A DNA stretch of 64,000 nucleotides. It comes from Roseiarcus sp963783175 (GTDB lineage: Bacteria; Pseudomonadota; Alphaproteobacteria; Rhizobiales; Beijerinckiaceae). The position numbers and the translations under genes were made by a program. Within the stretch, counting starts at the first letter, position 1. Every line of letters starts with the position of its first letter. Shown piece by piece: positions 53,630-62,806 of the stretch. A model generated the notes under the pieces. It searched no databases. It worked only from the letters and a program-made list of their open reading frames with translations, and was not told the origin of the DNA. The stretch lies in the NCBI GenBank assembly GCA_963783175.1, contig CAWANG010000048.1, positions 1-64,000 on the forward strand, given 5' to 3'.

Positions 53630-54400
53630 ATGTCCGACTATGACCGCTCCGCCAACGCGCGTCCCGGCGCTGGTTTTGCACGGTCCGGCGTCGCAGTCGA
53701 TCAGGGCCTCCGCGCCTACATGATCGGCGTCTACAACTACATGACCCTCGGGCTCGGCGTGACCGGGCTTGTCGCCTGGGCGGCCTTCCAGCTCGGAACG
53801 GTCCAGACGGCAGGCGGGCGCCTGGCGCTGACCGATTTCGGCCATGCGATCTATGTCTCGCCGCTGCGCTGGCTCATCGTGCTCTCGCCGCTCGCGCTCG
53901 TGTTCTACATCTCCGCCCGCATCAATTCGATGTCGGTGGCGACCGCCCGCAACGCCTTCATCGCCTTTGCGGCGTTGATCGGCCTGTCGATGTCGGCGCT
54001 GCTCGTGGTTTACACCGGCGCTTCGTTCGGGCGCGCGTTCTTCGCCACCGCGGCGGCTTTCGCGAGCCTCAGCCTCTACGGCTATACGACCCAGCGCAGC
54101 CTGTCGGCGATGGGCTCGTTCATGATGATGGGCGTCGTCGGCCTCATCGTCGCGAGCCTGCTCAACGTCTTCCTGCTGCACAGCACCGGGCTGCAGTTCG
54201 GACTGTCGCTCCTCTGCGTCGTGATCTTCGCCGGCCTCACCGCCTGGGACACCCAGTCGATCAAGGAGATGTATTTCGCCGGCGACACCTACGAGATGGC
54301 CCACAAGAAGTCGATCCACGGGGCGCTGCGCCTCTACCTCGACTTCATCAACATGTTCCAGGCCATCCTGATGCTGACCGGATCGCAACGCAACAACTGA
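53630..54400 (+). CDS. BAX-inhibitor-1 family membrane protein
   Basis: A 256-aa protein with seven hydrophobic helices (from residue about 30 to 250), the BI-1/YbhL family in which bacterial members act as pH-sensitive calcium leaks. It has DQGLRAYMIGVYNYMTLGL, YGYTTQRSLSAMGSFMMMG and the closing WDTQSIKEMYFAGD, HGALRLYLDFINMFQ and a C-terminal Gln-Arg-Asn-Asn. The ATG at 53630 gives the family start and has AAGAGG upstream. A clear terminator follows at 54433-54463. Confidence 0.85.
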   Translation: MSDYDRSANARPGAGFARSGVAVDQGLRAYMIGVYNYMTLGLGVTGLVAWAAFQLGTVQTAGGRLALTDFGHAIYVSPLRWLIVLSPLALVFYISARINSMSVATARNAFIAFAALIGLSMSALLVVYTGASFGRAFFATAAAFASLSLYGYTTQRSLSAMGSFMMMGVVGLIVASLLNVFLLHSTGLQFGLSLLCVVIFAGLTAWDTQSIKEMYFAGDTYEMAHKKSIHGALRLYLDFINMFQAILMLTGSQRNN

Positions 54401-54432
54401 CATATCGCCGTCAATATGACGCTCTAGGTTCC

Positions 54433-54463
54433 CCCGGCTCGCTCATCGCGAGCCGGGTTTTTT
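54433..54463 (+). terminator. Rho-independent terminator
   Basis: CCCGGCTCGC (54433-54442) pairs perfectly with GCGAGCCGGG (54448-54457) around a 5-base loop, followed at once by six T. It is 33 bases after the BAX-inhibitor-like gene and ends that transcript. Confidence 0.9.
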
Positions 54464-54498
54464 ACAAGAGCTATATTCCGTAGCGTGAGGGTGGGGTC

Positions 54499-54978
54499 AT
54501 GAGTGCGCTTCGCGCCGCAGCGGCGGTCATGTCATTGGCGCTTGCCGGCAGCGCTCAGGGCGCCGAACTTAAGATCGTCGACGTCAAGGCCTACGCCTTC
54601 CTCGAGCACGCGGGCAAACTGTCCGACGATCTCGTCAGCGGCGGCGAGAGCCTGGTCGACGCGCCGAGGGGCGGCGCGCTTGGCGGCGACACGGCGACCG
54701 GCGTGCTTCTCGACTTTACCTTCGAGGGCGACAAGAACGCCTCGCCCAAATATGCGACCGCCGTCGTCGACTTGACCCAGACCAGTCATTCCGGCCAGCA
54801 GGTCGTGACCCACAAGGCGTTCACCAATTTCATCTTCGGGCCCGACGGCATCGAGCACAAAGCCGTGTTCCTGGAAGGGGCGACCTGCATGCCGCTCGCC
54901 ATCCAGGTCCATGCCGGCAAGACGCAAAAGACGGCGAAGCTCGATTTTTCATGCACGGAAGTGCGCGCCGAGAAGTGA
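54499..54978 (+). CDS. Hypothetical exported protein
   Basis: A 159-aa protein with a signal peptide (MSALRAAAAVMSLALAGSA, then QGAELK). The mature part is mixed beta, with repeated Asp/Gly turns and two late cysteines (C134 and C153 approx.) that could pair. The family is not recognised. It sits between the terminator after the BAX-inhibitor-like gene and the convergent dapB. It is probably periplasmic. Confidence 0.65.
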   Translation: MSALRAAAAVMSLALAGSAQGAELKIVDVKAYAFLEHAGKLSDDLVSGGESLVDAPRGGALGGDTATGVLLDFTFEGDKNASPKYATAVVDLTQTSHSGQQVVTHKAFTNFIFGPDGIEHKAVFLEGATCMPLAIQVHAGKTQKTAKLDFSCTEVRAEK

Positions 54979-54997
54979 CAGCGGCCGGGCCGGCGGC

Positions 54998-55813
54998 TCA
55001 ATTGTCGCCGAGGCCCAGCACGTCCGCCATCGAATAGAGCCCGGGCTTGCGCCCGATCGCCCACAGCGCCGCGTGCAGCGCGCCGCGCGCAAACAGGGCC
55101 CGATCCTCGGCGTGGTGGCTGAGAATCACTCGCTCGCCCTCGCCGGCGAATATGACGCTGTGATCGCCGACGATCGTGCCGCCGCGCAGCGACGCGAAGC
55201 CGATGTCGCCCTTGCGGCGGGCGCCGGTCAGGCCGTCGCGGCCGCGCGCCGAATGGTCTTTGAGCGAAACGCCTCGCGCTTCGGCCGCCGCCTCGCCAAG
55301 CAGGAGCGCGGTGCCCGACGGCGCGTCGACCTTCATCCGATGATGCATCTCGACGATCTCGATATCAAAATCGGGCCCGAGCGCCGACGCCGCGCGCCGG
55401 GTCAGCGCCGCGAGCAGGTTGACGCCGACGCTCATGTTGCCCGAACGCACGATCGGGGCGTGGCGCGCCGCCGCGTCGATCCGGTCGAGATCATCGTCGC
55501 TGAGGCCGGTCGTGCCGATCACGTCGGCGATGCGCGCTTGCGCGGCAAGCCCGGCGAGTTCGACGCTCGCGGCGGGCGAGGAGAAATCGATGATCGCATC
55601 GGCCTCGATGACGAGCGGCAGCGGATCGGCGACGATCGCAAGGCCGCTAGCCGGGCAGCCCGCCAGCACGGCCGGGTCGGCGCCAAGCCAGGGCGAATCC
55701 AGGCGCTCGAGCGCGCCGGTCAGCTTGAGGCCGTCGGACTCATGAATTGTCCTGACGACCATGCGCCCCATCCGGCCAGCGGCGCCGCTGACGATCAGCC
55801 TCATCTCGGCCAT
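54998..55813 (-). CDS. dapB: 4-hydroxy-tetrahydrodipicolinate reductase
   Basis: A 271-aa lysine/diaminopimelate-pathway enzyme. It has the nucleotide loop VSGAAGRMGRMVVRTIHE, then IDFSSPAASVELAG, the signature EIVEMHHRMKVDAPSGTALL with catalytic His and Lys, and HSVIFAGEGERVILSHHAED. NADPH reduces the cyclic imine. The start may be ATG 55813 (MAEMRLIVSG) or M4; both fit. It precedes a DUF1330 gene on the same strand by 20 bases in reverse order. Confidence 0.93.
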   Translation of the reverse strand: MAEMRLIVSGAAGRMGRMVVRTIHESDGLKLTGALERLDSPWLGADPAVLAGCPASGLAIVADPLPLVIEADAIIDFSSPAASVELAGLAAQARIADVIGTTGLSDDDLDRIDAAARHAPIVRSGNMSVGVNLLAALTRRAASALGPDFDIEIVEMHHRMKVDAPSGTALLLGEAAAEARGVSLKDHSARGRDGLTGARRKGDIGFASLRGGTIVGDHSVIFAGEGERVILSHHAEDRALFARGALHAALWAIGRKPGLYSMADVLGLGDN

Positions 55814-55833
55814 TGCGCTTCCTCGAGCCTTGA

Positions 55834-56127
55834 TCAGCCGTCGTACCCCTCGGCGATGACGAGGTCGCTGAGCGAGGCGGCGTCGCGGAATACGATTGCG
55901 CGCTTGTATTCCTCGGACTCGAGACAGGCGACCGCGGCGGCGTAGTCCGGAAACTCGATCACCACCTGGCGCGATTTAGACGAGCCGTTGGCGACGACAT
56001 GCTTTCCCCCGCGCACAAGGAAGCGTCCGCCGTATTTGGCGAAGGCGACGCCGTTCGCGGCAAGGTATTTCTTGTAGACCTCGGGGTCGGTGACGTCGAC
56101 ATGCGCGATCCAGTAGCCCTTCGGCAT
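55834..56127 (-). CDS. DUF1330-family protein
   Basis: A 97-aa ferredoxin-like dimeric alpha/beta-barrel protein: MPKGYWIAHVDVTDPEVYKK, GGRFLVRGGKHVV, VVIEFPDYAAAVACLESEEY. The family is small, cytoplasmic and of unknown function. The ATG at 56127 gives the standard start; the open frame to 56499 upstream reads as antisense-like sequence. It lies between pyrF and dapB on the minus strand and is probably co-transcribed with dapB. Confidence 0.85.
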   Translation of the reverse strand: MPKGYWIAHVDVTDPEVYKKYLAANGVAFAKYGGRFLVRGGKHVVANGSSKSRQVVIEFPDYAAAVACLESEEYKRAIVFRDAASLSDLVIAEGYDG

Positions 56128-56239
56128 CCTCACACTCCCTCGACCAGAACCATCTCTATCTCGGCGGCGCCTTGGCGGAGCGCCCATGGGCCTCCGGGTT
56201 GAGGCGGGTCTTACGAGCCTAGCGCGGGTTCGCGGGCGA

Positions 56240-56945
56240 TCAAGTGAGCGCCTCCGCGACTTCGGCGACGATGGCTTCGGCGGCCGCGCGCGGGTCCGCC
56301 GCCTGGGTGATCGGGCGCCCGACCACGAGGTAGTCGGCGCCGTTGCGGATCGCTTCGGCTGGCGTCGCGACGCGCTTCTGGTCGCCCGCCCCCGCGCCCT
56401 TGGGCCGGATGCCGGGGGTGACGAGAAGCATGTCGGCGCCGACGGTGCGCCGCGCCATCGCCGCCTCCGCGGCGCTGGCGACCAGCCCGTCGACGCCAAG
56501 CGCGAGCGCCTGCTCGGCCCGCCGCCGGACTGTTTCGACCACCCCGAACCGGTCGCAGGCGTCGAAGAGATCGGCGTCGTCGTATGACGTCAGCACGGTG
56601 ACGGCGAGCATCTCGCATTCCCGAGCCTTTGGCGCCGGCGACGGCGGCGCGCATCGTTTGCGGATAGGCGTGGACGGTGAGGAACCTCGCGCCGAGCTTC
56701 GCCGCCTGCGCCGTCGCCCGCTCGACGGTGTTGGGAATGTCGTGCAGCTTGAGATCGAGAAAGACCTGCTTGCCGGCGGAGGCCAGTTCGGGCGCGAGCT
56801 CGAGGCCGCCGGAGTAAGCGAGCTCCATGCCGATCTTATAGATCGTCGCGCCGTCGCCGATCCTCTCGACGAGACCGCGCGCCTCGCCGATGTCGGGCGC
56901 ATCGAGGGCGACGATCAGTCTTTCGCGCGGCTGAAGAGCGCTCAA
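56240..56945 (-). pseudogene. pyrF: Orotidine-5'-phosphate decarboxylase, frameshifted
   Basis: The last enzyme of UMP synthesis. The first part (from TTG 56945, LSALQPRERLIVALDAPDIGEA) includes FLDLKLHDIPNTVERA with the catalytic Asp-x-Lys set. The second (CEMLAVTVLTSYDDADL, VTPGIRPKG, GADYLVVGRPITQAADP) is in another frame. An extra base in the T3 at 56628-56630 (AAAGG on the minus strand) explains the shift. Rejoined ~235 aa is standard. TTG overlaps the pmtA stop (TTGA), so it is coupled. Because pyrF is essential in minimal medium, an assembly indel is the likeliest cause. Confidence 0.85.
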
Positions 56946-57571
56946 TTCACGCGACCCCCGCCCGCATGGGCGTCGAGCCGGTAGGTCCACACCCGGGCAG
57001 GCGGCAGATTGAGCAGGATCGGCCGCGAGCGAACCGCCGCATAGCGCTTGGCGCAGACCTCGCGGGGAATGGGCGACAGGAGGCCGTAAGTGAACTGAAC
57101 GAACCGCCCCGAAGGCCCCATCAGCGCGAAGGCGTCGCCGATCAACTTTTTGCGCCGCTCCGGCGGCTGATTGAGCAGCGGCAGGCTGGAGACAACGGCG
57201 GCAATCGGCTGGCCGGCCAATTCCGCGAGTGTTCGGGGAAGATCATAGGCGTCGCCGTGGATGACCTTGGCCGGCGCGAAGCGCTGCCTCAAGAGCCGGC
57301 AAAATCCGGGATCGTATTCGACCAGCACCAGCCGCTCGCGCGCAACGCCGGCCTCGATCAAGGAGCGGGTCACCGGCCCGGTGCCGGGCCCGAGTTCGAC
57401 GATGAGCCCATGGGGCGGCGGACCGGCCGCCGCCGCCATCGCCCGCGCCAGCGCCCGGCCCGACGGCGCGACCGCGCCGGTGAGCCGTGGCGCGGCAATG
57501 AGCGACCTGAGAAAACGGGCGCTGTCGGCGAGCCCCCGCCGATGCGGCTTGTCTAGCGCTTGTCCTTGCAT
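56942..57571 (-). CDS. Phospholipid N-methyltransferase (PmtA-like)
   Basis: A 209-aa SAM-dependent methyltransferase. Its N-terminus (RFLRSLIAAPRLTGAVAPSG) and SAM loop (LIVELGPGTGPVTRSLI) followed by LVLVEYDPGFCRLLR match the rhizobial PmtA group that methylates phosphatidylethanolamine toward phosphatidylcholine. Later blocks are VVSSLPLLNQPPE and FVQFTYGLLSPIP. The ATG at 57571 (MQGQALDKPHRR) is preferred; the open frame to 57646 adds 25 unlikely residues. Its end overlaps pyrF. Confidence 0.75.
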   Translation of the reverse strand: MQGQALDKPHRRGLADSARFLRSLIAAPRLTGAVAPSGRALARAMAAAAGPPPHGLIVELGPGTGPVTRSLIEAGVARERLVLVEYDPGFCRLLRQRFAPAKVIHGDAYDLPRTLAELAGQPIAAVVSSLPLLNQPPERRKKLIGDAFALMGPSGRFVQFTYGLLSPIPREVCAKRYAAVRSRPILLNLPPARVWTYRLDAHAGGGRVN

Positions 57572-57807
57572 TCCGGCTTCCCGCGGATGAGCGGCGAGCC
57601 CCTGGCGCCGTGCAGCGCTTATAGGAGAGCAAGCGGCGGCTGGCAAAGGGAGGGATTACCTCGCGCTGTGCGTTCCGCGGATGCCTTTGAAGGCGAATCG
57701 ATAGCGGAGTTCCTAAGCCGCCGCCTTTGGAATACGGCCTTGGTCGTTATTACGTAAAGGCCTACGGCCCCCCGTCGAGACACGACCCGCTCGATCCGGC
57801 GCTGGCC

Positions 57808-58923
57808 CTAACTACGACCCTCGAAGAACTCCTTCATCTTGGCGAAGAAGCCGGCGCTTTCGGGGTGGGTCTTGTGCGAGGATTCGGCGGCGAACTCGGT
57901 CAGGAGCTCGCGCTGGCGGCGTGTGAGGCTTTGCGGCGTCTCGACATTGAGCTGAACGAAGAGGTCGCCGGAATCGCGCGAGCGCAACACCGGCATGCCC
58001 TTGCCGCGCAGCCTCAATTGCCGTCCCGACTGCGCGCCCTCGGGAACGCTGACCCTCGATTCGGTTCCGTCGAGCGTCCTGACGTTGAATTCGCCGCCGA
58101 GCGCCGCCTGCACCATCGAAATCGGGACCCGGCAATAGAGGTCGGCGCCGTCGCGCTGAAAAAACGCGTGCGGCTTGACGGTGAGGAAAATATAGAGGTC
58201 GCCAGCCGGTCCGCCGCGCATTCCCGCTTCGCCCTCGCCGGTGAGACGAATGCGGGTGCCGTCCTCGACGCCGGCGGGAACGTTGACCGACAGATTGCGC
58301 TCCCTGGTCACGCGCCCGGAACCGGCGCATTTATCGCAGGGATTCTCGATCGTCTGCCCGCGGCCGTGGCAAGAGGGGCATGTGCGCTCGATGGCGAAGA
58401 AGCCCTGTTGCGCGCGCACCCGCCCATGGCCGCCGCAGGTCTTGCAGGTCGCGGGCCTGGAGCCGGCGCGGGCGCCGGAGCCGGCGCAGGCTTCGCAGGC
58501 CACCGAAGTCGGCATGCGGACAGCGGCGGTCTTGCCGCGAAACGCCTCCTCGAGCGTGATCTCGAGGTTGTAGCGCAGGTCGGCGCCCCGCTCCCGGCCC
58601 GAGGATTGACGGCCCCGCCGGCCGCCCATCATGTCGCCGAACAGATCGTCGAAGATATCGGACATCGAGGCGGCAAAGCCGTCGCTCATGCCGCTCTGAT
58701 CGAACGCGGCGTGACCGTAGCGATCGTAGGCCGCACGCTTCTGGGCGTCCGACAGATGCTGGTAAGCTTCGTTCAGCTCCTTGAAGCGCGCCTCGGCCTG
58801 CTTGTCGCCGGGATGCCGGTCGGGATGACACTGCATCGCCGCCTTGCGGAAGGCGGACTTCAGGTCAGCGTCGCTCGCCGTCTTGGAAACGCCCAGAGTT
58901 TCGTAGAAATCGCGCTTGGCCAT
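57808..58923 (-). CDS. dnaJ: Chaperone protein DnaJ
   Basis: A 371-aa Hsp40. The J-domain has AAMQCHPDRHPGDK with HPD and a Gly/Phe region (DGFAASMSDIFDDLFGDMMG). Four zinc repeats are CEACAGSG, CKTCGGHG, CPSCHGRG and CDKCAGSG. The C-terminal substrate-binding beta domain follows. It stimulates DnaK ATPase. dnaJ lies downstream of dnaK on the same strand with ~190 bases between, so it is in the heat-shock unit. Length is normal. Confidence 0.95.
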   Translation of the reverse strand: MAKRDFYETLGVSKTASDADLKSAFRKAAMQCHPDRHPGDKQAEARFKELNEAYQHLSDAQKRAAYDRYGHAAFDQSGMSDGFAASMSDIFDDLFGDMMGGRRGRQSSGRERGADLRYNLEITLEEAFRGKTAAVRMPTSVACEACAGSGARAGSRPATCKTCGGHGRVRAQQGFFAIERTCPSCHGRGQTIENPCDKCAGSGRVTRERNLSVNVPAGVEDGTRIRLTGEGEAGMRGGPAGDLYIFLTVKPHAFFQRDGADLYCRVPISMVQAALGGEFNVRTLDGTESRVSVPEGAQSGRQLRLRGKGMPVLRSRDSGDLFVQLNVETPQSLTRRQRELLTEFAAESSHKTHPESAGFFAKMKEFFEGRS

Positions 58924-59117
58924 CTCTCTAGCGCGCCCGCAGACTATGCATGCCTCAGACCTGCTTCTCCTGCGCCGCTTCCCTGCGCACGGGCCGGTTC
59001 TATGCTCGCCTTCGCGGCGCGCGACAGCGCCGTCCCGATGACAGCCAAGTCCCCACCCGCCATTCCGGCGTCCCCCAAACCCAAGGCCGGCCGCTTGACG
59101 CGGCCGGCTTCATTCGT

Positions 59118-61043
59118 TCAGGACGACTTCTTCTTATCGTCGTCGACTTCGCGGAATTCCGCATCGATGACGTCGTCCTTGGCCTCTCCGTCGCCGCCTG
59201 GGCCAGCGCCGGCTTCGCCCGGCGCGCCGCCAGCCGCCTGCTGGGCCTTATACATCGCTTCACCGAGCTTCATCTGCGCTTGCATCAGGTCGTTGGTGCG
59301 CGCCTTGATCCCCTCGACGTCCTCGCCCTGCAGCGCCGTGCGCAGGGAAGCGACCGCCAACTCGATGGCGCTGCGGTCGGATTGGGCGACTTTGTCGCCA
59401 TAATCCTTCAGCGCCTTCTCCGCATCATGGGCCAGCGCCTCGCCGCTGTTCTTGGCGTCGACCAGCTCGCGCCGCTTCTTGTCCTCGGCGGCATGGGCTT
59501 CCGCGTCCTTCACCATTCGGTTGATGTCGGCTTCGCTCAAGCCGCCTGAGGCCTGGATGCGGATCTGCTGCTCCTTGTTGGTCGCCTTGTCCTTTGCGGT
59601 GACGTTGACGATACCGTTGGCGTCGATGTCGAACGTCACCTCGATCTGCGGCACGCCACGGGGCGCGGAGGGAATCCCGACCAGGTCGAACTGGCCGAGC
59701 GCCTTGTTGTCGGCAGCCATCTCGCGCTCGCCCTGGAAGACGCGGATCGTAACCGCGGTCTGGTTGTCCTCGGCGGTCGAGAACACCTGGCTCTTCTTGG
59801 TGGGAATCGTCGTGTTGCGCTCGATCAGCCGGGTGAACACCCCGCCCAGCGTCTCGATTCCGAGCGACAGAGGCGTAACATCGAGCAGCAGCACGTCCTT
59901 GACGTCGCCTTGCAGCACGCCCGCCTGGATGGCGGCGCCGACGGCGACGACTTCGTCCGGGTTGACGCCCTTATGCGGCTCCTTGCCGAAGAACTGTTTG
60001 ACGACTTCCTGCACCTTCGGCATGCGGGTCATGCCGCCGACCAGAACCACTTCGTCGATCTGGGCCGCCGCCAGGCCGGCGTCCTTCAACGCCTTGCGGC
60101 AGGGCTCGACCGTGCGCTGGATGAGGTCATCGACCAGCGCCTCGAACTTCGCCCGGGTCAGCTTGAGCGCAAGATGCTTCGGCCCGGTCGCGTCAGCAGT
60201 GATATAGGGAAGGTTGATCTCGGTCTGGGTCGCGGACGACAGCTCGATCTTCGCCTTCTCGGCCGCCTCTTTGAGGCGCTGAAGGGCCAGCTTGTCCTTG
60301 GTCAGGTCGATGCCCTGCTCCTTCTTGAACTCGCCCGAGAGATACTCGACCAGGCGCATGTCGAAGTCTTCTCCGCCGAGGAAGGTGTCGCCGTTGGTCG
60401 ACTTCACCTCGAACACTCCGTCCCCGATCTCAAGGATCGAAATGTCGAACGTGCCTCCGCCGAGGTCATAGACAGCGATCGTGCCGGCTTTCTTCTTGTC
60501 GAGGCCGTAGGCGAGCGCGGCAGCGGTCGGCTCGTTGATGATGCGCAAGACCTCGAGGCCAGCGATCTTGCCGGCGTCCTTGGTCGCCTGACGCTGGGCG
60601 TCATTGAAATAGGCCGGAACGGTTATAACCGCCTGAGTCACCGGACCGCCGAGATAGGCTTCCGCCGTCTCTTTCATCTTCTGCAGGATGAAGGCCGAGA
60701 TCTGCGAAGGCGAATATTGCTTGCCGTCGACCGTCACCCACGCGTCGGCATTCGGACCGCGAACGATCTTGTACGGGACGAGCGCCATGTCCTTTTTGGA
60801 AATCGGATCGTCGAACGACCGTCCGATCAGCCGCTTGATCGCAAAGATGGTGCGCTCGGGATTGGTTACCGCCTGCCGTTTGGCCGGCTGGCCGACGAGA
60901 CGCTCGCCATCGTCGGTGAACGCGACGATCGACGGCGTCGTGCGCGCGCCCTCGGAATTTTCGATTACCTTGGGCGTCGAGCCCTCCATGACAGCGACGC
61001 ACGAGTTGGTCGTGCCGAGGTCGATGCCAATTACCTTCGCCAT
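59118..61043 (-). CDS. dnaK: Chaperone protein DnaK (Hsp70)
   Basis: A 641-aa Hsp70. The N-terminus MAKVIGIDLGTTNSCVAVME, the loops PAYFNDAQRQATKDAG, YDLGGGTFDISIL and LVGGMTRMPKVQE, the linker DVTPLSLGIETLGG and the substrate domain are all typical, and the C-terminal lid ends in a Gly/Ala-rich tail with a basic Asp-Asp-Asp-Lys-Lys end. It folds proteins with DnaJ. A sigma-32-like promoter is about 190 bases upstream at 61233-61261. Confidence 0.97.
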   Translation of the reverse strand: MAKVIGIDLGTTNSCVAVMEGSTPKVIENSEGARTTPSIVAFTDDGERLVGQPAKRQAVTNPERTIFAIKRLIGRSFDDPISKKDMALVPYKIVRGPNADAWVTVDGKQYSPSQISAFILQKMKETAEAYLGGPVTQAVITVPAYFNDAQRQATKDAGKIAGLEVLRIINEPTAAALAYGLDKKKAGTIAVYDLGGGTFDISILEIGDGVFEVKSTNGDTFLGGEDFDMRLVEYLSGEFKKEQGIDLTKDKLALQRLKEAAEKAKIELSSATQTEINLPYITADATGPKHLALKLTRAKFEALVDDLIQRTVEPCRKALKDAGLAAAQIDEVVLVGGMTRMPKVQEVVKQFFGKEPHKGVNPDEVVAVGAAIQAGVLQGDVKDVLLLDVTPLSLGIETLGGVFTRLIERNTTIPTKKSQVFSTAEDNQTAVTIRVFQGEREMAADNKALGQFDLVGIPSAPRGVPQIEVTFDIDANGIVNVTAKDKATNKEQQIRIQASGGLSEADINRMVKDAEAHAAEDKKRRELVDAKNSGEALAHDAEKALKDYGDKVAQSDRSAIELAVASLRTALQGEDVEGIKARTNDLMQAQMKLGEAMYKAQQAAGGAPGEAGAGPGGDGEAKDDVIDAEFREVDDDKKKSS

Positions 61044-61232
61044 TATCTTTCCCCTATTCCTTCGCGGGACCGCCGGGCCCCAAAGCGGCCGAGCTCTTAA
61101 GGAAGCATTCCGCCGCGCCCTTCAAGCCAACGGCCTCGCTCTTCCGATCCCCGTTTGTCATCGCCAGATTTCCGCCGGCCGGATTTCCGCTGGTTCGGCG
61201 CGAATTGCGCCCGAACCCGCCAGTCCCGGCGT

Positions 61233-61261
61233 ATATAGGGGGGGCGATTTGGCGGCGCAAG
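61233..61261 (-). promoter_or_regulatory. dnaK: Probable sigma-32 heat-shock promoter of dnaK
   Basis: On the minus strand CTTGCGC (61261-61255) and CCCCTATAT (61241-61233) are 13 bases apart, matching the RpoH pattern CTTG...CCCCATnT. The predicted leader to the dnaK ATG is about 190 bases. The rest of the 311-base gap (61044-61232, 61262-61354) shows no gene; the outward promoter of the 61355 gene is not evident. Confidence 0.6.
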
Positions 61262-61354
61262 GCGCGGAAGCGGCGGATTTTTCAAGCTTTGGGCTCGTTG
61301 TCGCGGAGCGCCGAGCGCCTTCCCCTTTGTCCCGAACGCCACTAGACTTGGACG

Positions 61355-62248
61355 ATGACTCGACGGTTTCGCCTCCTGTTTTGGGGCCTCATCGCCACTG
61401 CTCTCGCGGCAAGCGAGGCCGACGCACAATTGATGCTCCCAGGCGCGGCTCCGGCCGCCCCGCAAGGGGCGTCGGCCTCACCCGCTAAGCCCCGAAGCGC
61501 GCGCGCCGCCAAAGGCGCGGACGCGAGCGCCAAGGGCGCTAAGCCTGGCGCCGCGCCCGGCGTCGCCGGCCTTGCCGGCCGCCCGCTGATGCTCAACGGC
61601 AAGTCGGGGCTGTTGCAGATTTCCGGCGACGACAAGACAGTGACGATCGACAAACTGCAACTTGCCGGCGAGAGCGTTTCGGATTCCTCGCAGCATTGCA
61701 TCGTCGATATCGTTGGCGAGAAGCCAATTCAAGCGACCGGCGACGGACGCCCCGACGGACTGGAGCGATTCGAAGCCGACGTCCCGGCCTGCCCGTTCTC
61801 CTTCGACATCGTCGACGGCGCGGCGCTGGCGCCGTCTCAGATCACCGCGTGCGTCTTCAAGGCCGCCGATTGTCAGACCAGTCCCGGCGGGCTTTGGGGC
61901 CCCGACGCCGCCTCGCTGGTCGGCGACGCCGCCAAGTTCGCCAAGGAACGCATCGAGGCCGATAAGGCGATGTCCAAGGTCGTGCATGCGATCGGGGACC
62001 GCGCCGCGGACACCCCGGAGGCGGCGGACCTGATGCGCGATCAGAACGGCTTCGCCGGCCAGCGCGACGACATCTGCCGGGATTACGCCAAGGAGAGCGT
62101 CCACGGCTTTTGCGCCTTGCGCGTGACCCAAGCGCGGACCGCGCTGCTCGAAACGAGGCTTAGCGAATTCGTCGCGGCGGCCGCGGCCAAGGGGGCAAGC
62201 GAAAAGCCCGCCAAGACGAAGCCGAAGAAGGGCGCCAAAGAGCCTTAA
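61355..62248 (+). CDS. Hypothetical exported protein
   Basis: A 297-aa protein with a signal peptide (FRLLFWGLIATALAASEADA, cut near residue 25). A low-complexity Ala/Lys/Pro segment (about 26-70) follows, then a folded beta-rich domain with NGKSGLLQISGDDKTVTID and cysteines at about 113, 143, 164 and 170, and a Lys-rich tail. No family recognised. Probably periplasmic. Position is between dnaK (divergent) and mscL. Confidence 0.6.
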   Translation: MTRRFRLLFWGLIATALAASEADAQLMLPGAAPAAPQGASASPAKPRSARAAKGADASAKGAKPGAAPGVAGLAGRPLMLNGKSGLLQISGDDKTVTIDKLQLAGESVSDSSQHCIVDIVGEKPIQATGDGRPDGLERFEADVPACPFSFDIVDGAALAPSQITACVFKAADCQTSPGGLWGPDAASLVGDAAKFAKERIEADKAMSKVVHAIGDRAADTPEAADLMRDQNGFAGQRDDICRDYAKESVHGFCALRVTQARTALLETRLSEFVAAAAAKGASEKPAKTKPKKGAKEP

Positions 62249-62370
62249 CGCCGCGGGACAGCCCAAAGGGCGCGTGTCGGCGATCCAAAGGCTTTATCTT
62301 GCGCGAGCGCTCAGCTAGTTTTCGCGAGGCGAATCGACCGCGGGGATCCGCCTCTCGAGGACAATAGCCC

Positions 62371-62787
62371 ATGTGGAACGAGTTCAAAGAATTCGCGCTC
62401 AAAGGGAATGCGCTGAGCCTCGCCGTCGGCGTCATCATCGGCGCCGCCTTCGGCAAGATCGTCGACGCCCTGGTCAACGACATCATCATGCCGATCATCG
62501 GCATCGCCGGACATGCGGACTTCTCCAACTATTTTGTTCCACTGTCCAAGGAGGTGACCGCGACCAACCTGGCTGATGCGAGAAAACAGGGGGGCGTGTT
62601 CGCCTACGGCGATTTCATCACTGTCGTGATCAACTTCGCGATCGTCGCCATTGCCCTGTTCATCGCAATCAAGGGGATCAACATGCTGACCCGGCAGGCG
62701 GCCAAAGAGCCTCCGCCCCCCGCGCCGCCGACCCAGGAAGTCGTACTTCTGACCCAGATCCGCGACGAGCTGGCGAAGCGCGCCTGA
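62371..62787 (+). CDS. mscL: Large-conductance mechanosensitive channel
   Basis: A 138-aa channel that opens under membrane tension to relieve osmotic shock. MWNEFKEFALKGNALSLAVG and IIGAAFGKIVDALVNDIIMP form the gating first helix; FITVVINFAIVAIALFIAIK is the second, and the C-terminal helix ends VVLLTQIRDELAKR. Every family element is present and the length is standard. ATG at 62371. Confidence 0.95.
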   Translation: MWNEFKEFALKGNALSLAVGVIIGAAFGKIVDALVNDIIMPIIGIAGHADFSNYFVPLSKEVTATNLADARKQGGVFAYGDFITVVINFAIVAIALFIAIKGINMLTRQAAKEPPPPAPPTQEVVLLTQIRDELAKRA

Positions 62788-62806
62788 GCCTGCCAGCGCC
62801 GGCTTC

